Assembly (NCBI GenBank): GCA_964575335.1
Contig: CAZNPU010000003.1
Location: 1-64,000, forward strand
Length of the DNA: 64,000 bases
Source of the DNA: CAZNPU01 sp964575335
GTDB taxonomy: Bacteria; Planctomycetota; Phycisphaerae; Phycisphaerales; SM1A02
Direction: 5' to 3'
Of the stretch, positions 44,809 to 52,602 are shown piece by piece (within the stretch, counting starts at the first letter, position 1; each line of letters begins with the position of its first letter). The position numbers and the translations under genes are program-made. The notes under the pieces are model-generated. The model was given only the letters and a program-made list of their open reading frames with translations, made no database searches and was not told where the DNA came from.

Positions 44809-45089
44809 TGGCATATATGGGTATGCCAATTATCTATCTGTGCCGCATGCCTGCTCGCGCGGTTCGCGACCGACAAGTCGGCCGCGAACCGGCGGTGGAG
44901 AGATTCCCCCGGCTCCCGGGCGTCGTGGGCGTCGCCGTTTCGAGCAGGCAGGGGAGGAGAAATTCAACTCGCGTGGCACGTCGAACGTACAGGCGGCAAA
45001 GCCGTGCTGCTTGGCGTTCGTGCTGATCCCCGACGAAGGACTCGGCGTGACTTTGGGGCTGCACGTCGCGACGCACCGAACGAGTTGAA
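44809..45089. ncRNA. Candidate structured RNA: inverted-repeat-dense intergenic region
   Basis: Within the 481-base gap between two converging genes several perfect helices nest or follow one another. TGGCATA (44809-44815) pairs with TATGCCA (44822-44828). GCCTGCTCG (44849-44857) pairs with CGAGCAGGC (44941-44949), enclosing a hairpin at 44861-44890 whose 14-base arms have one mismatch, plus a CCCGG/CCGGG hairpin. TTCAACTCG (44963-44971) pairs with CGAGTTGAA (45081-45089), enclosing further short helices. Open frames exist on both strands, but none looks like a protein. It does not show the conserved blocks of RNase P RNA, tmRNA, SRP RNA or known riboswitches. Strand and boundaries uncertain. 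Confidence 0.5.
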
Positions 45090-45169
45090 CGGGGGCAAGG
45101 ATGATGAAAACGCGTTCGTGCGGAACGCCATTCGTGGAACGCGATTTCATCGATGAAGTCCAGCATCAA

Positions 45170-45550
45170 TCAGCCATTGCCGCTTATGCCACTGTCATCA
45201 TCGCCGTCCTTGTCCTTCTTATCCTCGAGAATGTCCAGGATTTCCTCGAGGATGTCGATGACGTCATCAACCGCGTTGGCAGTGTGCGATTGCATGGTGA
45301 TCTGCGCTGCGGTCATGGATGTCAGATCGATCATTGACGCTGTTGCGGTGGTGTTCGGCATGGCGAAGAAACCCACGATCGCCATGGCGATCAACGCCAG
45401 AAATTGGCGCATTGTGCCGCCCGAAGCGTCTTTGCCGCTCACTTTTGCCCCGAAAACACCTTCCAGAACCCTATCATCGAGGTGGTTCTTGTAAGTTGCC
45501 TCTACCGTCTGGGAGTTCTGTGCGGTACGCTGGTGGTTGAAAAGACGCAT
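45170..45550 (-). CDS. Small protein with hydrophobic segment and acidic tail
   Basis: 126 residues from the ATG at 45550 with GGAGGA upstream. A polar N-terminus of about 45 residues, one hydrophobic segment (RQFLALIAMAIVGFFAMPNT) and a very acidic C-terminus (DVIDILEEILDILEDKKDKD). An internal ATG just before the hydrophobic segment would make it a classical signal peptide and a secreted protein of about 80 residues. No family recognised. Diverges from the sigma factor gene; converges on the structured region. Confidence 0.6.
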   Translation of the reverse strand: MRLFNHQRTAQNSQTVEATYKNHLDDRVLEGVFGAKVSGKDASGGTMRQFLALIAMAIVGFFAMPNTTATASMIDLTSMTAAQITMQSHTANAVDDVIDILEEILDILEDKKDKDGDDDSGISGNG

Positions 45551-45708
45551 GGGACACTTCCTCCGCTTAAGTGCAGTGATTGCGGCCAGGGGCTTAGGCA
45601 CCGTGCCCAAGTTGGCCTTTCTTGAGAGGAAGCGATTGCCACCGGGGGGGTGTGACAAGGAACTCAGTTTTTTCTCAAAAATGTTCTGCTGAAAGGACAG
45701 TCAGTCCC

Positions 45709-46380
45709 GTGGATTTGCCAAGTCAGCACGTTACTGCGGACGTTCACACGGCTCATGAGCCAGCCGCTTCGACTGCCCTTATAGGGCTTGCGCCACGATC
45801 CGGCTCTCGCCCGCTGGCGGTCGATGAACTGTTATTGCGGATGCAGGCCGGCGACCGTGACGCTGCTGCTGAGTTCCTCATGCGCTATGAATCGCGCATT
45901 CGGCGTCGTATTCGCGGCAAACTTGGCACCGCCATTCGGCGCCTCTTTGACTCGCTGGACATCCTTTCAACGCTCGGTCGGCGGCTGGACCTTTACGTCA
46001 TGTCCGGCCGGCTGCAGGTCGCCAGCGAGGCGCAGCTGTGGAACCTGCTGTTTCGAATGGCGGACAATGCGCTGGTTGACAAAGCCAGAGTGTTTCGGCG
46101 GCTGCAGGCTGTGGAAGGTGAAGACAGTGAGTTCGCTCAACAACTAGCGCTGCGGCTTCGCGAGGCAGAAAGCCAGGGCGATTCGGGGGTTGAGATCGAA
46201 ATCGACAAATGCCTGCGCGAAATCGAAGACCCGACTGATCGACGCATCCTTTCGCTCTGGCTGACCGGTGAGCCGCATACTTCAATTGCAGAGTACGTTG
46301 ATCTGGCGCCCACGGCTGTCCGTAAACGATGGGAGCGCATCAAGGCCCAATTGCGGCAGCGCTTTCTGGCGGGAGGATAA
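45709..46380 (+). CDS. ECF-type RNA polymerase sigma factor (planctomycete kinase-associated type)
   Basis: 223 residues from a GTG at 45709 with AAAGGA about 11 bases upstream; the frame extends to 45622. Region 2 is LAVDELLLRMQAGDRDAAAE, then LMRYESRIRRRIRGKL, with DILSTLGRRLDLYV following. Region 4 is CLREIEDPTDRRILSLWLTG, then EPHTSIAEYVDLAPTAVRKRWERIK, a sigma4 helix-turn-helix. Three bases separate its stop from the Ser/Thr kinase ATG. This sigma-kinase pairing is common in planctomycetes. The anti-sigma function may be replaced by kinase signalling. Confidence 0.88.
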   Translation: MDLPSQHVTADVHTAHEPAASTALIGLAPRSGSRPLAVDELLLRMQAGDRDAAAEFLMRYESRIRRRIRGKLGTAIRRLFDSLDILSTLGRRLDLYVMSGRLQVASEAQLWNLLFRMADNALVDKARVFRRLQAVEGEDSEFAQQLALRLREAESQGDSGVEIEIDKCLREIEDPTDRRILSLWLTGEPHTSIAEYVDLAPTAVRKRWERIKAQLRQRFLAGG

Positions 46381-46383
46381 TGT

Positions 46384-48618
46384 ATGGCAGCCGATGGGAT
46401 CTCTTTACTTTCCGAGATCCAGCAGCTGTACGACAAGGTGCGCGGCGATGTTGACTTTGCAGCCGTGCTCCAGGCATCGGATTCGCGCGATGATGCCGTT
46501 TTGGCCGAATTGATCGAAGCAGACGGGCGATTGCGCATTGCGCGGGGGCGATCGGTCACGCTCACACGGTACCTCACGGCCATTCCCGATCTGCGTGATC
46601 GGCCGGATTCGCTTGACGCAGCCATCGATGTAACGCTTCGGGCAATGTCGGGCGGATCATGCGTGAGCGATGAAGCCACGCAGCAGCTCGTGGAACAGTT
46701 TCCTGATCTGGAAGAAGCCATCCGCGAGGCGGCTGCTCTCAATGCGGCAATCTGGTCAACAGAAGGGCTGCATGAGCGCGTGACGCGAGGACCGGTCCGG
46801 CCACTGCCCTATGAGTTCGGCCCCCGGCTTGCAACCGGTGAACGCCGCTATCAACTGCAGAAACTTCTCGGCCAAGGCGCGTTTGGCCAGGTTTATCTGG
46901 CGCTGGATCGCCATTTGTCTGAAGATGACCACACCGCGATGGTGGCGATCAAGATTCTCGCTACTGCGGATCGGTCGCCCTGGGCGCGTCAGCGATTGAT
47001 TGAAGAAGCGACCAAGGCAAGGCGCATCAATCATCCGAATGTCGTCTTGGTGCATGATCGGGGCGTCACTGAGCAGAACGAAGATTACATCGTCTACGAA
47101 TATGTCGATGGCGGCGACCTCAGCGATGCGCTTGAGCGCCAGCCGATCCCCATTGATGAAGCAGTGCGGCTGGTGCGGAAGATCGCGATGGGCGTGCATG
47201 CCGCTCACGCTGCCGGTGTGATTCACTGCGATCTCAAGCCCGGCAACATCATGCTAACATCAGCCGGCGAGCCGAAAGTCGCTGATTTTGGAATTGCAGT
47301 TCGACTGGGAGAAAGCCAGGATTTTGGGTATGACCTGCCGAACCGCAGAAGCAACCGGGGGCCGATCGGCAATGTGGCGTTTATTTCGCCAGAGCAGTAC
47401 CGCGGCGATGACAACGCGCTTGCGGTGCCCTCGGATGTCTACGCGCTTGGCGGGATTTTGTTTCTGCTGCTGACCGGTACGCTTCCAAACGGCTCATCGC
47501 TTGAAGAGATCGCGCGCAATCACGATGTCGAAACCGGTCGGCGCGAGCCGCCGATGCTTCGACCGCTGAATCCGAAGATCGACCGTGATCTTGAAGCGAT
47601 CTGTCGGCGGGCCATGGCGGTGAAGCCGGAAGACCGCCACAGTTCAGCTGCGGCATTGGCGGAGGATTTGGAGCGCTGGTCCCGGCGTGAGCCGTTGACG
47701 TGGACGAATCCGAGTGTTGTGCGCATCGCCAGTTTGTGGGCGCGTCGCAAGCCGGGGCTGGCGGCAGCGATGGCGACAATCGTTGTGCTGGTGCTTGCAG
47801 GTGCGGCAACGCTTCAATACTGGATGTCCGTTGCGGCGGAACATCGCATGCAGGCAGCGATAGCGCAACTGGAAGTTCAGCATAAGGAAGAACGTGAACG
47901 GGCGATCCAGCTTCTGGTGACGCGAGTGACGCGCACGCTGGGCGAACTCGGGCACGATTATCGCCTGGCCACTGAAGGCATCATTAAGGTTTGGCTGCTG
48001 GAGTACGTCTTTGGGTCAAAACTTCTGGACATTGCCGACGCGGGACCGGAACTGTGGAAAAGCCGCATTTCACTGTTGCGCAACGCGGTCAGGACGTTTC
48101 ATGAGCAAGGCCGCGCTGAGCACATGGAAACAGCGATGTGGGAAAGCGCCCTGGCGTTCTGGCTGGTGAGCGACAAGGACTACAAAGAAGCCGAGCCGCT
48201 GCTTCGGGCCAATATTGCGAAATGGGAACGCGCTTTTCCGCAAGACCCCTGGATCGAACACCTCCGCGCGATGGCTGCGGCTGCGGTCGTCAATCGTTTT
48301 CTCGTGCAAACCGAAGCAGGGGCCCATGCGCGTCATTGGCAGGAGGCGGAATGGAAGGAGCTTCAGGAGGCTGAAGCGCGCCTGCTTGCCGTATGCGAAG
48401 GTTTGCCTGAAGATCATCGCGGCACGCCGTTTCATCTCTTGGCGCTGCGTTCACTGAAGGATTTGTACAGCCCCCAACTGCTTGATCAACCCCAGCGTGC
48501 TGCAGCCATTGATGCTGAATACGCGGAACTGACCGCGCCTCGCTCCAAACGAGCCGCAGCGCGGGCAGCAGCTCGCATGCAGCAGGCTGACGAGCAGCCC
48601 GCCGGTCAAGACAACTGA
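46384..48618 (+). CDS. Transmembrane serine/threonine protein kinase
   Basis: 744 residues. A non-kinase N-terminal region of about 150 residues, then a Hanks-type kinase: glycine loop LLGQGAFGQVYLALD, VAIKILATAD (Lys), catalytic loop GVIHCDLKPGNIML (HCD replacing HRD), ADFGIAV, FISPEQYRGD and DVYALGGILFLLLTG. All key catalytic residues except the Arg of HRD are kept. A membrane helix near 460-480 (AMATIVVLVLAGAATLQYW) and an extracytoplasmic helical domain of about 250 residues follow. Co-transcribed with the sigma factor, which it probably regulates. Confidence 0.93.
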   Translation: MAADGISLLSEIQQLYDKVRGDVDFAAVLQASDSRDDAVLAELIEADGRLRIARGRSVTLTRYLTAIPDLRDRPDSLDAAIDVTLRAMSGGSCVSDEATQQLVEQFPDLEEAIREAAALNAAIWSTEGLHERVTRGPVRPLPYEFGPRLATGERRYQLQKLLGQGAFGQVYLALDRHLSEDDHTAMVAIKILATADRSPWARQRLIEEATKARRINHPNVVLVHDRGVTEQNEDYIVYEYVDGGDLSDALERQPIPIDEAVRLVRKIAMGVHAAHAAGVIHCDLKPGNIMLTSAGEPKVADFGIAVRLGESQDFGYDLPNRRSNRGPIGNVAFISPEQYRGDDNALAVPSDVYALGGILFLLLTGTLPNGSSLEEIARNHDVETGRREPPMLRPLNPKIDRDLEAICRRAMAVKPEDRHSSAAALAEDLERWSRREPLTWTNPSVVRIASLWARRKPGLAAAMATIVVLVLAGAATLQYWMSVAAEHRMQAAIAQLEVQHKEERERAIQLLVTRVTRTLGELGHDYRLATEGIIKVWLLEYVFGSKLLDIADAGPELWKSRISLLRNAVRTFHEQGRAEHMETAMWESALAFWLVSDKDYKEAEPLLRANIAKWERAFPQDPWIEHLRAMAAAAVVNRFLVQTEAGAHARHWQEAEWKELQEAEARLLAVCEGLPEDHRGTPFHLLALRSLKDLYSPQLLDQPQRAAAIDAEYAELTAPRSKRAAARAAARMQQADEQPAGQDN

Positions 48619-48660
48619 ACACGCGGGCGGCTGGTTAAATGCAATGCAACTGCAAGTGCA

Positions 48661-48699
48661 CAAAAATGCACAACGCCGACTTGGAGGCCGGCGCTGTGC
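48661..48699 (-). terminator. Rho-independent terminator of the basic DNA-binding protein gene
   Basis: Minus strand: GCACAGCGCCG (48689-48699) pairs with CGGCGTTGTGC (48668-48678), 11 base pairs with one G-U, loop of 10 bases, followed by ATTTTTG. Lies 35 bases after the stop at 48734. The plus-strand tail is not T-rich, so it acts mainly on the minus strand. Confidence 0.85.
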
Positions 48700-48733
48700 T
48701 TGCTTGCATTTGGATAGAACTTCAGGTTGCGGA

Positions 48734-49366
48734 TCAGGCAGCCTTCACGTACCGGCGGGTCTTCAGCGTGGGGAACTTGTAGTTGCGCGTCATGGTCGTG
48801 CGGCTCCACGGCGTTGAGGTCGTGGTCTTGCGGGCGACTTGACGCTTCCGCGTGCCCTTGGTCTTGGGCGTGCTCTTGGCCTTGGGCGAATACAGGCGGC
48901 TCTTGCTGGTGGTGGTGCGGCGAGCCTTGGTCGTCTTGGTGCGGGTTGTGCGGCTCTTGCTCGTGCGGCTCTTGGTTGTGCTGCTTGTGGTGAACTGCTT
49001 GCCGAAGAAGTTGCGGCAGAAGCTCATGAACGCCTTCTGGCTGGTGGCCTTCTTGTTCATCTGCTCGGGCGTGCAGTAGCCGTTGATGTAGCACCACTCA
49101 ACGAAGCACTGCCACAGGTTGTTCTGGCAGGTGTTGATGTTGCGTGAAGTGGCCTTCTTGGTGGGCTGGAAGCTGGGCCAGTAGATCCACTGTCCGTTGA
49201 ACTTCTGACGGAAGCACAGGCCGGCTTTGTACAGCGACTGCCAAATGGTGTTGACGGACTTGTTGGTGCGCTTGGCGATGTTGGCCACGACGGTGCTGCA
49301 GGGCGTGCCGTTATTGACGCCGGTCTTGAACGAAGTTGCAAACGGTGAGTTCTTCTTGCTGGGCAT
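48734..49366 (-). CDS. Basic histone-like/nucleoid-associated protein candidate
   Basis: 210 residues from the ATG at 49366, with AGGAG ten bases upstream. Residues 1-125 contain a Cys/Trp-rich part: GVNNGTPCSTVVANIAKRTN resembles a helix-turn-helix start, and phrases such as LYKAGLCFRQKFNGQWIYWP and NLWQCFVEWCYINGYC follow. Residues 126-210 are a low-complexity Lys/Arg/Ser/Thr tail (SRTSKSRTTRTKTTKARRTT and similar), like histone H1/Hc1 tails. Strong ribosome binding site and strong terminator suggest an abundant monocistronic product. DNA binding is inferred from charge; no family name can be given. Confidence 0.8.
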   Translation of the reverse strand: MPSKKNSPFATSFKTGVNNGTPCSTVVANIAKRTNKSVNTIWQSLYKAGLCFRQKFNGQWIYWPSFQPTKKATSRNINTCQNNLWQCFVEWCYINGYCTPEQMNKKATSQKAFMSFCRNFFGKQFTTSSTTKSRTSKSRTTRTKTTKARRTTTSKSRLYSPKAKSTPKTKGTRKRQVARKTTTSTPWSRTTMTRNYKFPTLKTRRYVKAA

Positions 49367-49765
49367 TGGATTAGATCTCCTGGAGATTGCCTCATCAATA
49401 GCCGGCGAGTCAGGCAGCCCCCGATGGGCGAGCAATCGCAACCCGCTGGCAAAATCGTGCCCGGGCGACAATCGCCAGAGCAGAGGCGAAGATCGGTCTA
49501 TGCGGTCTGTGCCTCCAGTTGCATCTGTGGATTTCAGATAAAAAAGTTCTTATCGGCCGTGGACTTGACACGGCGGAAAACGGAATGGCGCAGATTGTAA
49601 GTTCATCATCGCTCGGGTTTTACGCGCTGAAACCCGTGCCCGGGCTGCTGCGCAATGATCGCGACAACTTTTTTGATGCGAAAAATCGCGCGCAGTTCAA
49701 TGATGAAAATGCAATCACGCGCACTGAAACTGCATGAAGCGCGATGCGATTTTACGTCGCTGCTT
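49367..49765. other. Intergenic region with A/T-rich tracts
   Basis: 399 bases between two minus-strand genes, containing the upstream region of the basic protein gene. A hairpin with arms CGGGTTT (49614-49620) and AAACCCG (49630-49636) is visible without a T-tract on either strand. No gene is supported. Confidence 0.5.
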
Positions 49766-49993
49766 TTATGCCGATTCGCCGGAGTGATCGTCCGGCCGAA
49801 CCTCTATGACGGTTTTTCGCTCAGCGTCATAGATGTACAGCTTGTCCGGCTCTTCACTGCGGCAGTTCTTGTGCGAACCGTCGCAGAACGGAAACTTCTG
49901 ACTGAGACCGCAGCCACAGATAAACAGCGGCTTTTCAAGCGGCGGCTCGATCTTGATCGGGCCGGTGAGGGAATGTCGCACCAGTCTCGCCAT
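49766..49993 (-). CDS. CDGSH-type iron-sulfur domain protein
   Basis: 75 residues. The cluster-binding motif is CGCGLSQKFPFCDGSHK, giving the three Cys and one His that hold a 2Fe-2S centre in the CDGSH (mitoNEET-like) family. LTGPIKIEPPLEKPLFIC before it is usual for the bacterial short form. No signal or membrane segment. Starts 29 bases after the cyclophilin gene on the same strand, likely one transcript. Role in redox or iron-sulfur homeostasis is the general family view. Confidence 0.93.
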   Translation of the reverse strand: MARLVRHSLTGPIKIEPPLEKPLFICGCGLSQKFPFCDGSHKNCRSEEPDKLYIYDAERKTVIEVRPDDHSGESA

Positions 49994-50022
49994 GGGACTT
50001 GTCTTGTGAGCAGAAAACCAGG

Positions 50023-51417
50023 TTACTGGCTGGCAGAAGCCTCAGTGTCAGTGTCAGTGCCGGTGTCGGTGTCAGTTTCAGTTTCGGATTCAGTTTCGGT
50101 CTGAGGCGCTTCTGAAGGCGTTTGATCGGCGTCAGGTGCCCCAGCATCGTTCTGCGGCCAATCAGCAATGCTGGGCGCCGGCGTGCTGCCATTGATGGAC
50201 AGGGTGGTGGGACGATAGTCGTGGCCGCGCCGGTGAAGCACCGTGACCGACTCGATTACATCGTTGCGCTGGAGGTTGCGCACCACATCCAGGCCTTCAA
50301 GCACGCGGCCGAACACCGTGCGCGTGTCGTTGAAGTCTGGCAGCGGTTCCACCGTGAGATAGAACTGGGAGCCAGCGGTGTTCGGGGCGTCTTGCTTATG
50401 CATGGCGATGCTGCCGCTGAAATGTTTGCGCGCACCGTCACGCAGATGCTCATCGGGCAGGTAGTAGCCGGGATTGCCCGTGCCCGGCGGCATAAGCGAG
50501 CCATCCTTTGAATTCGGGTCGCCGCCCAGGGCGTACTGGTTGGGCAACACCTGGTGGAACTTGGTGCCGTTGTAGAACCCCTGGTCAGCCAGGTGGATGA
50601 AGTTCGCCACTGTGTTGGGCGCATCGTTCTCAAACAACTCCAGCAGAATCGGCCCGCGGCTGGTCAGCAGCATGACCTGCGGCAGAGGTTCGCCTGCTGC
50701 ATCGCGTGCCTGCGCCTGCTGCTCCTGTTCCCAGTGCTGCACATACTGCAGACGAACCTTGCGGGCGGAAGTGACCTGCGGCTGCAAGGCCCAGTTGCTG
50801 CTGATCGCTTCCTGCGGCACAGCCATAAGCACATCCAGCGCTTCCTGGAAGCGGTGCTGAGCAAACAGGCATTGCGAGAATATGAGCGTGGCTTCCAGAT
50901 GCTTAGCGGGATCGGGCGGGTAGGCTTCGAGCACGTCCAAAGCGTCGGCATATCGATTCTGACGCACCAGATACCGGGCGTAGCTGCCCCGTGCTGCCTG
51001 ATTATCGTGCTGGCGGGCGATGATGCGCTGATATGTATCTTCAATGCGCTGCTCATCCTTCAGCCACATCGAAAGCTGAAGCTCAACCGCCAGGCCGCGA
51101 ATGTCATCGGGGAATTCGGCGGTAAACGCCTCAGCGCGTTCGCGAAGCGACTGAAGAACGCCATAATCGGCTGGCGATACGCCGCCTCTGTTGGCCAGCG
51201 ACTGCTGCAGGTTTCGAACTGCGCGGCCGATTGGCGCAAAGGCAATGTCAGCAGGGGATTGCTCGACCAACGGTGCTGCTGCATCAAGAGCAGCAGCGGC
51301 GGTGGATTGATCCACGGCCTCCTCGTGCGGCGTCTGTGCCCAAGCCATGCTGGCGAACGCGAATGTTGTGATTGTGACAGGCAACGAAATTGCTGCAGGA
51401 AAGTGAAACATGCGCAA
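50023..51417 (-). CDS. Exported peptidyl-prolyl isomerase (cyclophilin) with TPR-like N-terminus and acidic repeat tail
   Basis: 464 residues. Signal peptide (ISLPVTITTFAFASMAWAQ). Residues about 90-220 are helical with TPR-like units (YARYLVRQNRYADALDVLEAY, SQCLFAQHRFQEALDVLMAV). The cyclophilin domain (about 240-400) has ANFIHLADQGFYNGTKFHQV, ALGGDPNSKDGS, GSIAMHKQDAPNTAGSQFYL and the loop FNDTRTVFGRVLEGLDVV. The tail is a Thr-Glu/Thr-Asp repeat (TETESETETDTDTGTDTDTE) encoded by degenerate hexamers at 50036-50100. Assists folding in the periplasm. Confidence 0.92.
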   Translation of the reverse strand: MRMFHFPAAISLPVTITTFAFASMAWAQTPHEEAVDQSTAAAALDAAAPLVEQSPADIAFAPIGRAVRNLQQSLANRGGVSPADYGVLQSLRERAEAFTAEFPDDIRGLAVELQLSMWLKDEQRIEDTYQRIIARQHDNQAARGSYARYLVRQNRYADALDVLEAYPPDPAKHLEATLIFSQCLFAQHRFQEALDVLMAVPQEAISSNWALQPQVTSARKVRLQYVQHWEQEQQAQARDAAGEPLPQVMLLTSRGPILLELFENDAPNTVANFIHLADQGFYNGTKFHQVLPNQYALGGDPNSKDGSLMPPGTGNPGYYLPDEHLRDGARKHFSGSIAMHKQDAPNTAGSQFYLTVEPLPDFNDTRTVFGRVLEGLDVVRNLQRNDVIESVTVLHRRGHDYRPTTLSINGSTPAPSIADWPQNDAGAPDADQTPSEAPQTETESETETDTDTGTDTDTEASASQ

Positions 51418-51489
51418 CTCTGTGAAATCAGGGGGTTGAAGAAAGTCACATAGCTTAGCAGACCCGTGCGGGAACGGGAGCCGGTCGGC

Positions 51490-52311
51490 TTATTCAGGTT
51501 CAGAAACGGGATAGACGCAACTGGTCTTTTCCGTTTCCCAGACGGTTATCCGCCGCAGCTCGCCGCCTGCCTGGCGAATCGGCTGCAGCAGCAGGTCGTA
51601 ACAGACTTTGGCGATGTGCTCAACCGAGGGGTTGAGATCGCGGAATTCGGGCGCATCCAGATTCAGATGCTTGTGATCGAACCGGCTGATGATCGTGTCG
51701 TTGACGATCCGCTCCAATACCTGCAATGTCAGCGGCATTTGGCCTGCCGGGGGGTCCAGCGGCACGCTGACCACCGGCTCCAGCCGATAATTGTGCCCAT
51801 GGCCGTTGGCGTTGTTGCATTTGCCGAAAATTCGCCGGTTTTCTTCATCGCTCAACGATGGACAGTGCAGCCGGTGTGAGGCGGCAAACTCAAACTGCTG
51901 GCGAATGGCGACGCGATCGGGACGGGCAGCGTTCATGGTGATCGAATAATACGGTGTGAGACGCCATCGCACCCAGCACACCGAATTGCCCAATGCCCCC
52001 TGGAGCGCCCCGAGCATGAGCGGAAGCACCTGGAGGGGGTTTGCTGACGGTTTGCTGATGACCGCCTGTTGCACCAGCGGCACAACATGCCCTCTGACAG
52101 CCCGGTCAATCTCATTGATGTTCATCAGATAACCGGTGACCGGATCGGCGTTCCCGCGGCAGGCGACAACCACTTCATAGTGGGCGCCCAGACCAAGCAT
52201 GCTGGGCAAACCAGCAAAAGAATTCTGCTGCAGGTCCGCATTCTTGTTGTTGCAGGCGCCTGATTCATGCAGGTTGACGCTGAAGCGGACAGTCCGGGAC
52301 AATTCAAACAT
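51490..52311 (-). CDS. Duplicated 6-pyruvoyl-tetrahydropterin synthase/QueD-like protein
   Basis: 273 residues, about twice the family's usual 120-150. The C-terminal copy (about 138-270) has FEFAASHRLHCPSLSDEENR, CNNANGHGHNYRLEPVVSVP (zinc His pair and catalytic Cys region), FDHKHLN and ITVWETEKTSCVYP, so it should be active. The N-terminal copy (about 1-115) keeps the fold pattern (VRFSVNLHESGACNN, GLGAHYEVVVACRG, GYLMNINEIDRAV) but not the HGH pair. Pathway: pterin or queuosine precursor synthesis. No other queuosine gene is adjacent. Confidence 0.87.
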   Translation of the reverse strand: MFELSRTVRFSVNLHESGACNNKNADLQQNSFAGLPSMLGLGAHYEVVVACRGNADPVTGYLMNINEIDRAVRGHVVPLVQQAVISKPSANPLQVLPLMLGALQGALGNSVCWVRWRLTPYYSITMNAARPDRVAIRQQFEFAASHRLHCPSLSDEENRRIFGKCNNANGHGHNYRLEPVVSVPLDPPAGQMPLTLQVLERIVNDTIISRFDHKHLNLDAPEFRDLNPSVEHIAKVCYDLLLQPIRQAGGELRRITVWETEKTSCVYPVSEPE

Positions 52312-52441
52312 TTGGATCCTAAAAGGTTATCACTCCAGCTCCGCGTGCGGGAAACCACACGCGGTTCTCCGCAGCAGGGCGTACTGGCTGAAGTGGATGA
52401 AGATATTGTGGGTTTTTTGCAAAATCATCCAAATCTGGGCC

Positions 52442-52469
52442 TTGAAACTCGGGTTATCGATGGTATAGT
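52442..52469 (+). promoter_or_regulatory. Sigma70-type promoter of the small RNA/leader
   Basis: -35 TTGAAA (52442-52447), 16-base spacer, -10 TATAGT (52464-52469). The start is expected near 52476, one base before the first perfect hairpin. Confidence 0.7.
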
Positions 52470-52473
52470 GATT

Positions 52474-52555
52474 GCAGTCATCCCGCGAGGATGACTCCCT
52501 CATTATTGCCCCCGGAAGGGCTCGGTACGGAGCTTGCTCCTACCGGGCCTTTTTT
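52474..52555 (+). ncRNA. Small RNA or transcription attenuator ending in a strong terminator
   Basis: About 80 bases. A 5' hairpin AGTCATCC (52476-52483) / GGATGACT (52489-52496) with loop CGCGA; a linker TCCCTCATTATTG-type single strand; then GGCTCGGTA (52519-52527) / TACCGGGCC (52541-52549) with an inner GGAG/CTCC helix and six T (52550-52555). An alternative helix GCCC (52508-52511) / GGGC (52518-52521) would compete with the terminator. The next gene starts 48 bases after the T-tract, so it may be an attenuating leader or a free small RNA. Confidence 0.65.
52519..52555 (+). terminator. Rho-independent terminator
   Basis: Nine-pair stem with one T-G pair, an inner four-pair helix and a tetraloop, followed by six T. 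It belongs to the small RNA/leader unit; no protein gene precedes it on this strand. Confidence 0.85.
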
Positions 52556-52602
52556 CATGCGCTGCGTCGAGCATGGTGTGAACTCGAGAGAGGCGGGTGG
52601 GT

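Noticed and set aside
44849..45089. RNase P RNA, tmRNA or SRP RNA
   Set aside because: The conserved GAGGAAAGTC-type, tmRNA acceptor/CCA and SRP apical-loop blocks were looked for by eye on both strands and not found.
44600..45156. Several overlapping open frames on both strands in the structured region
   Set aside because: All are open because of high G+C and helix symmetry. None shows hydrophobic core patterns, a ribosome binding site or a known family.
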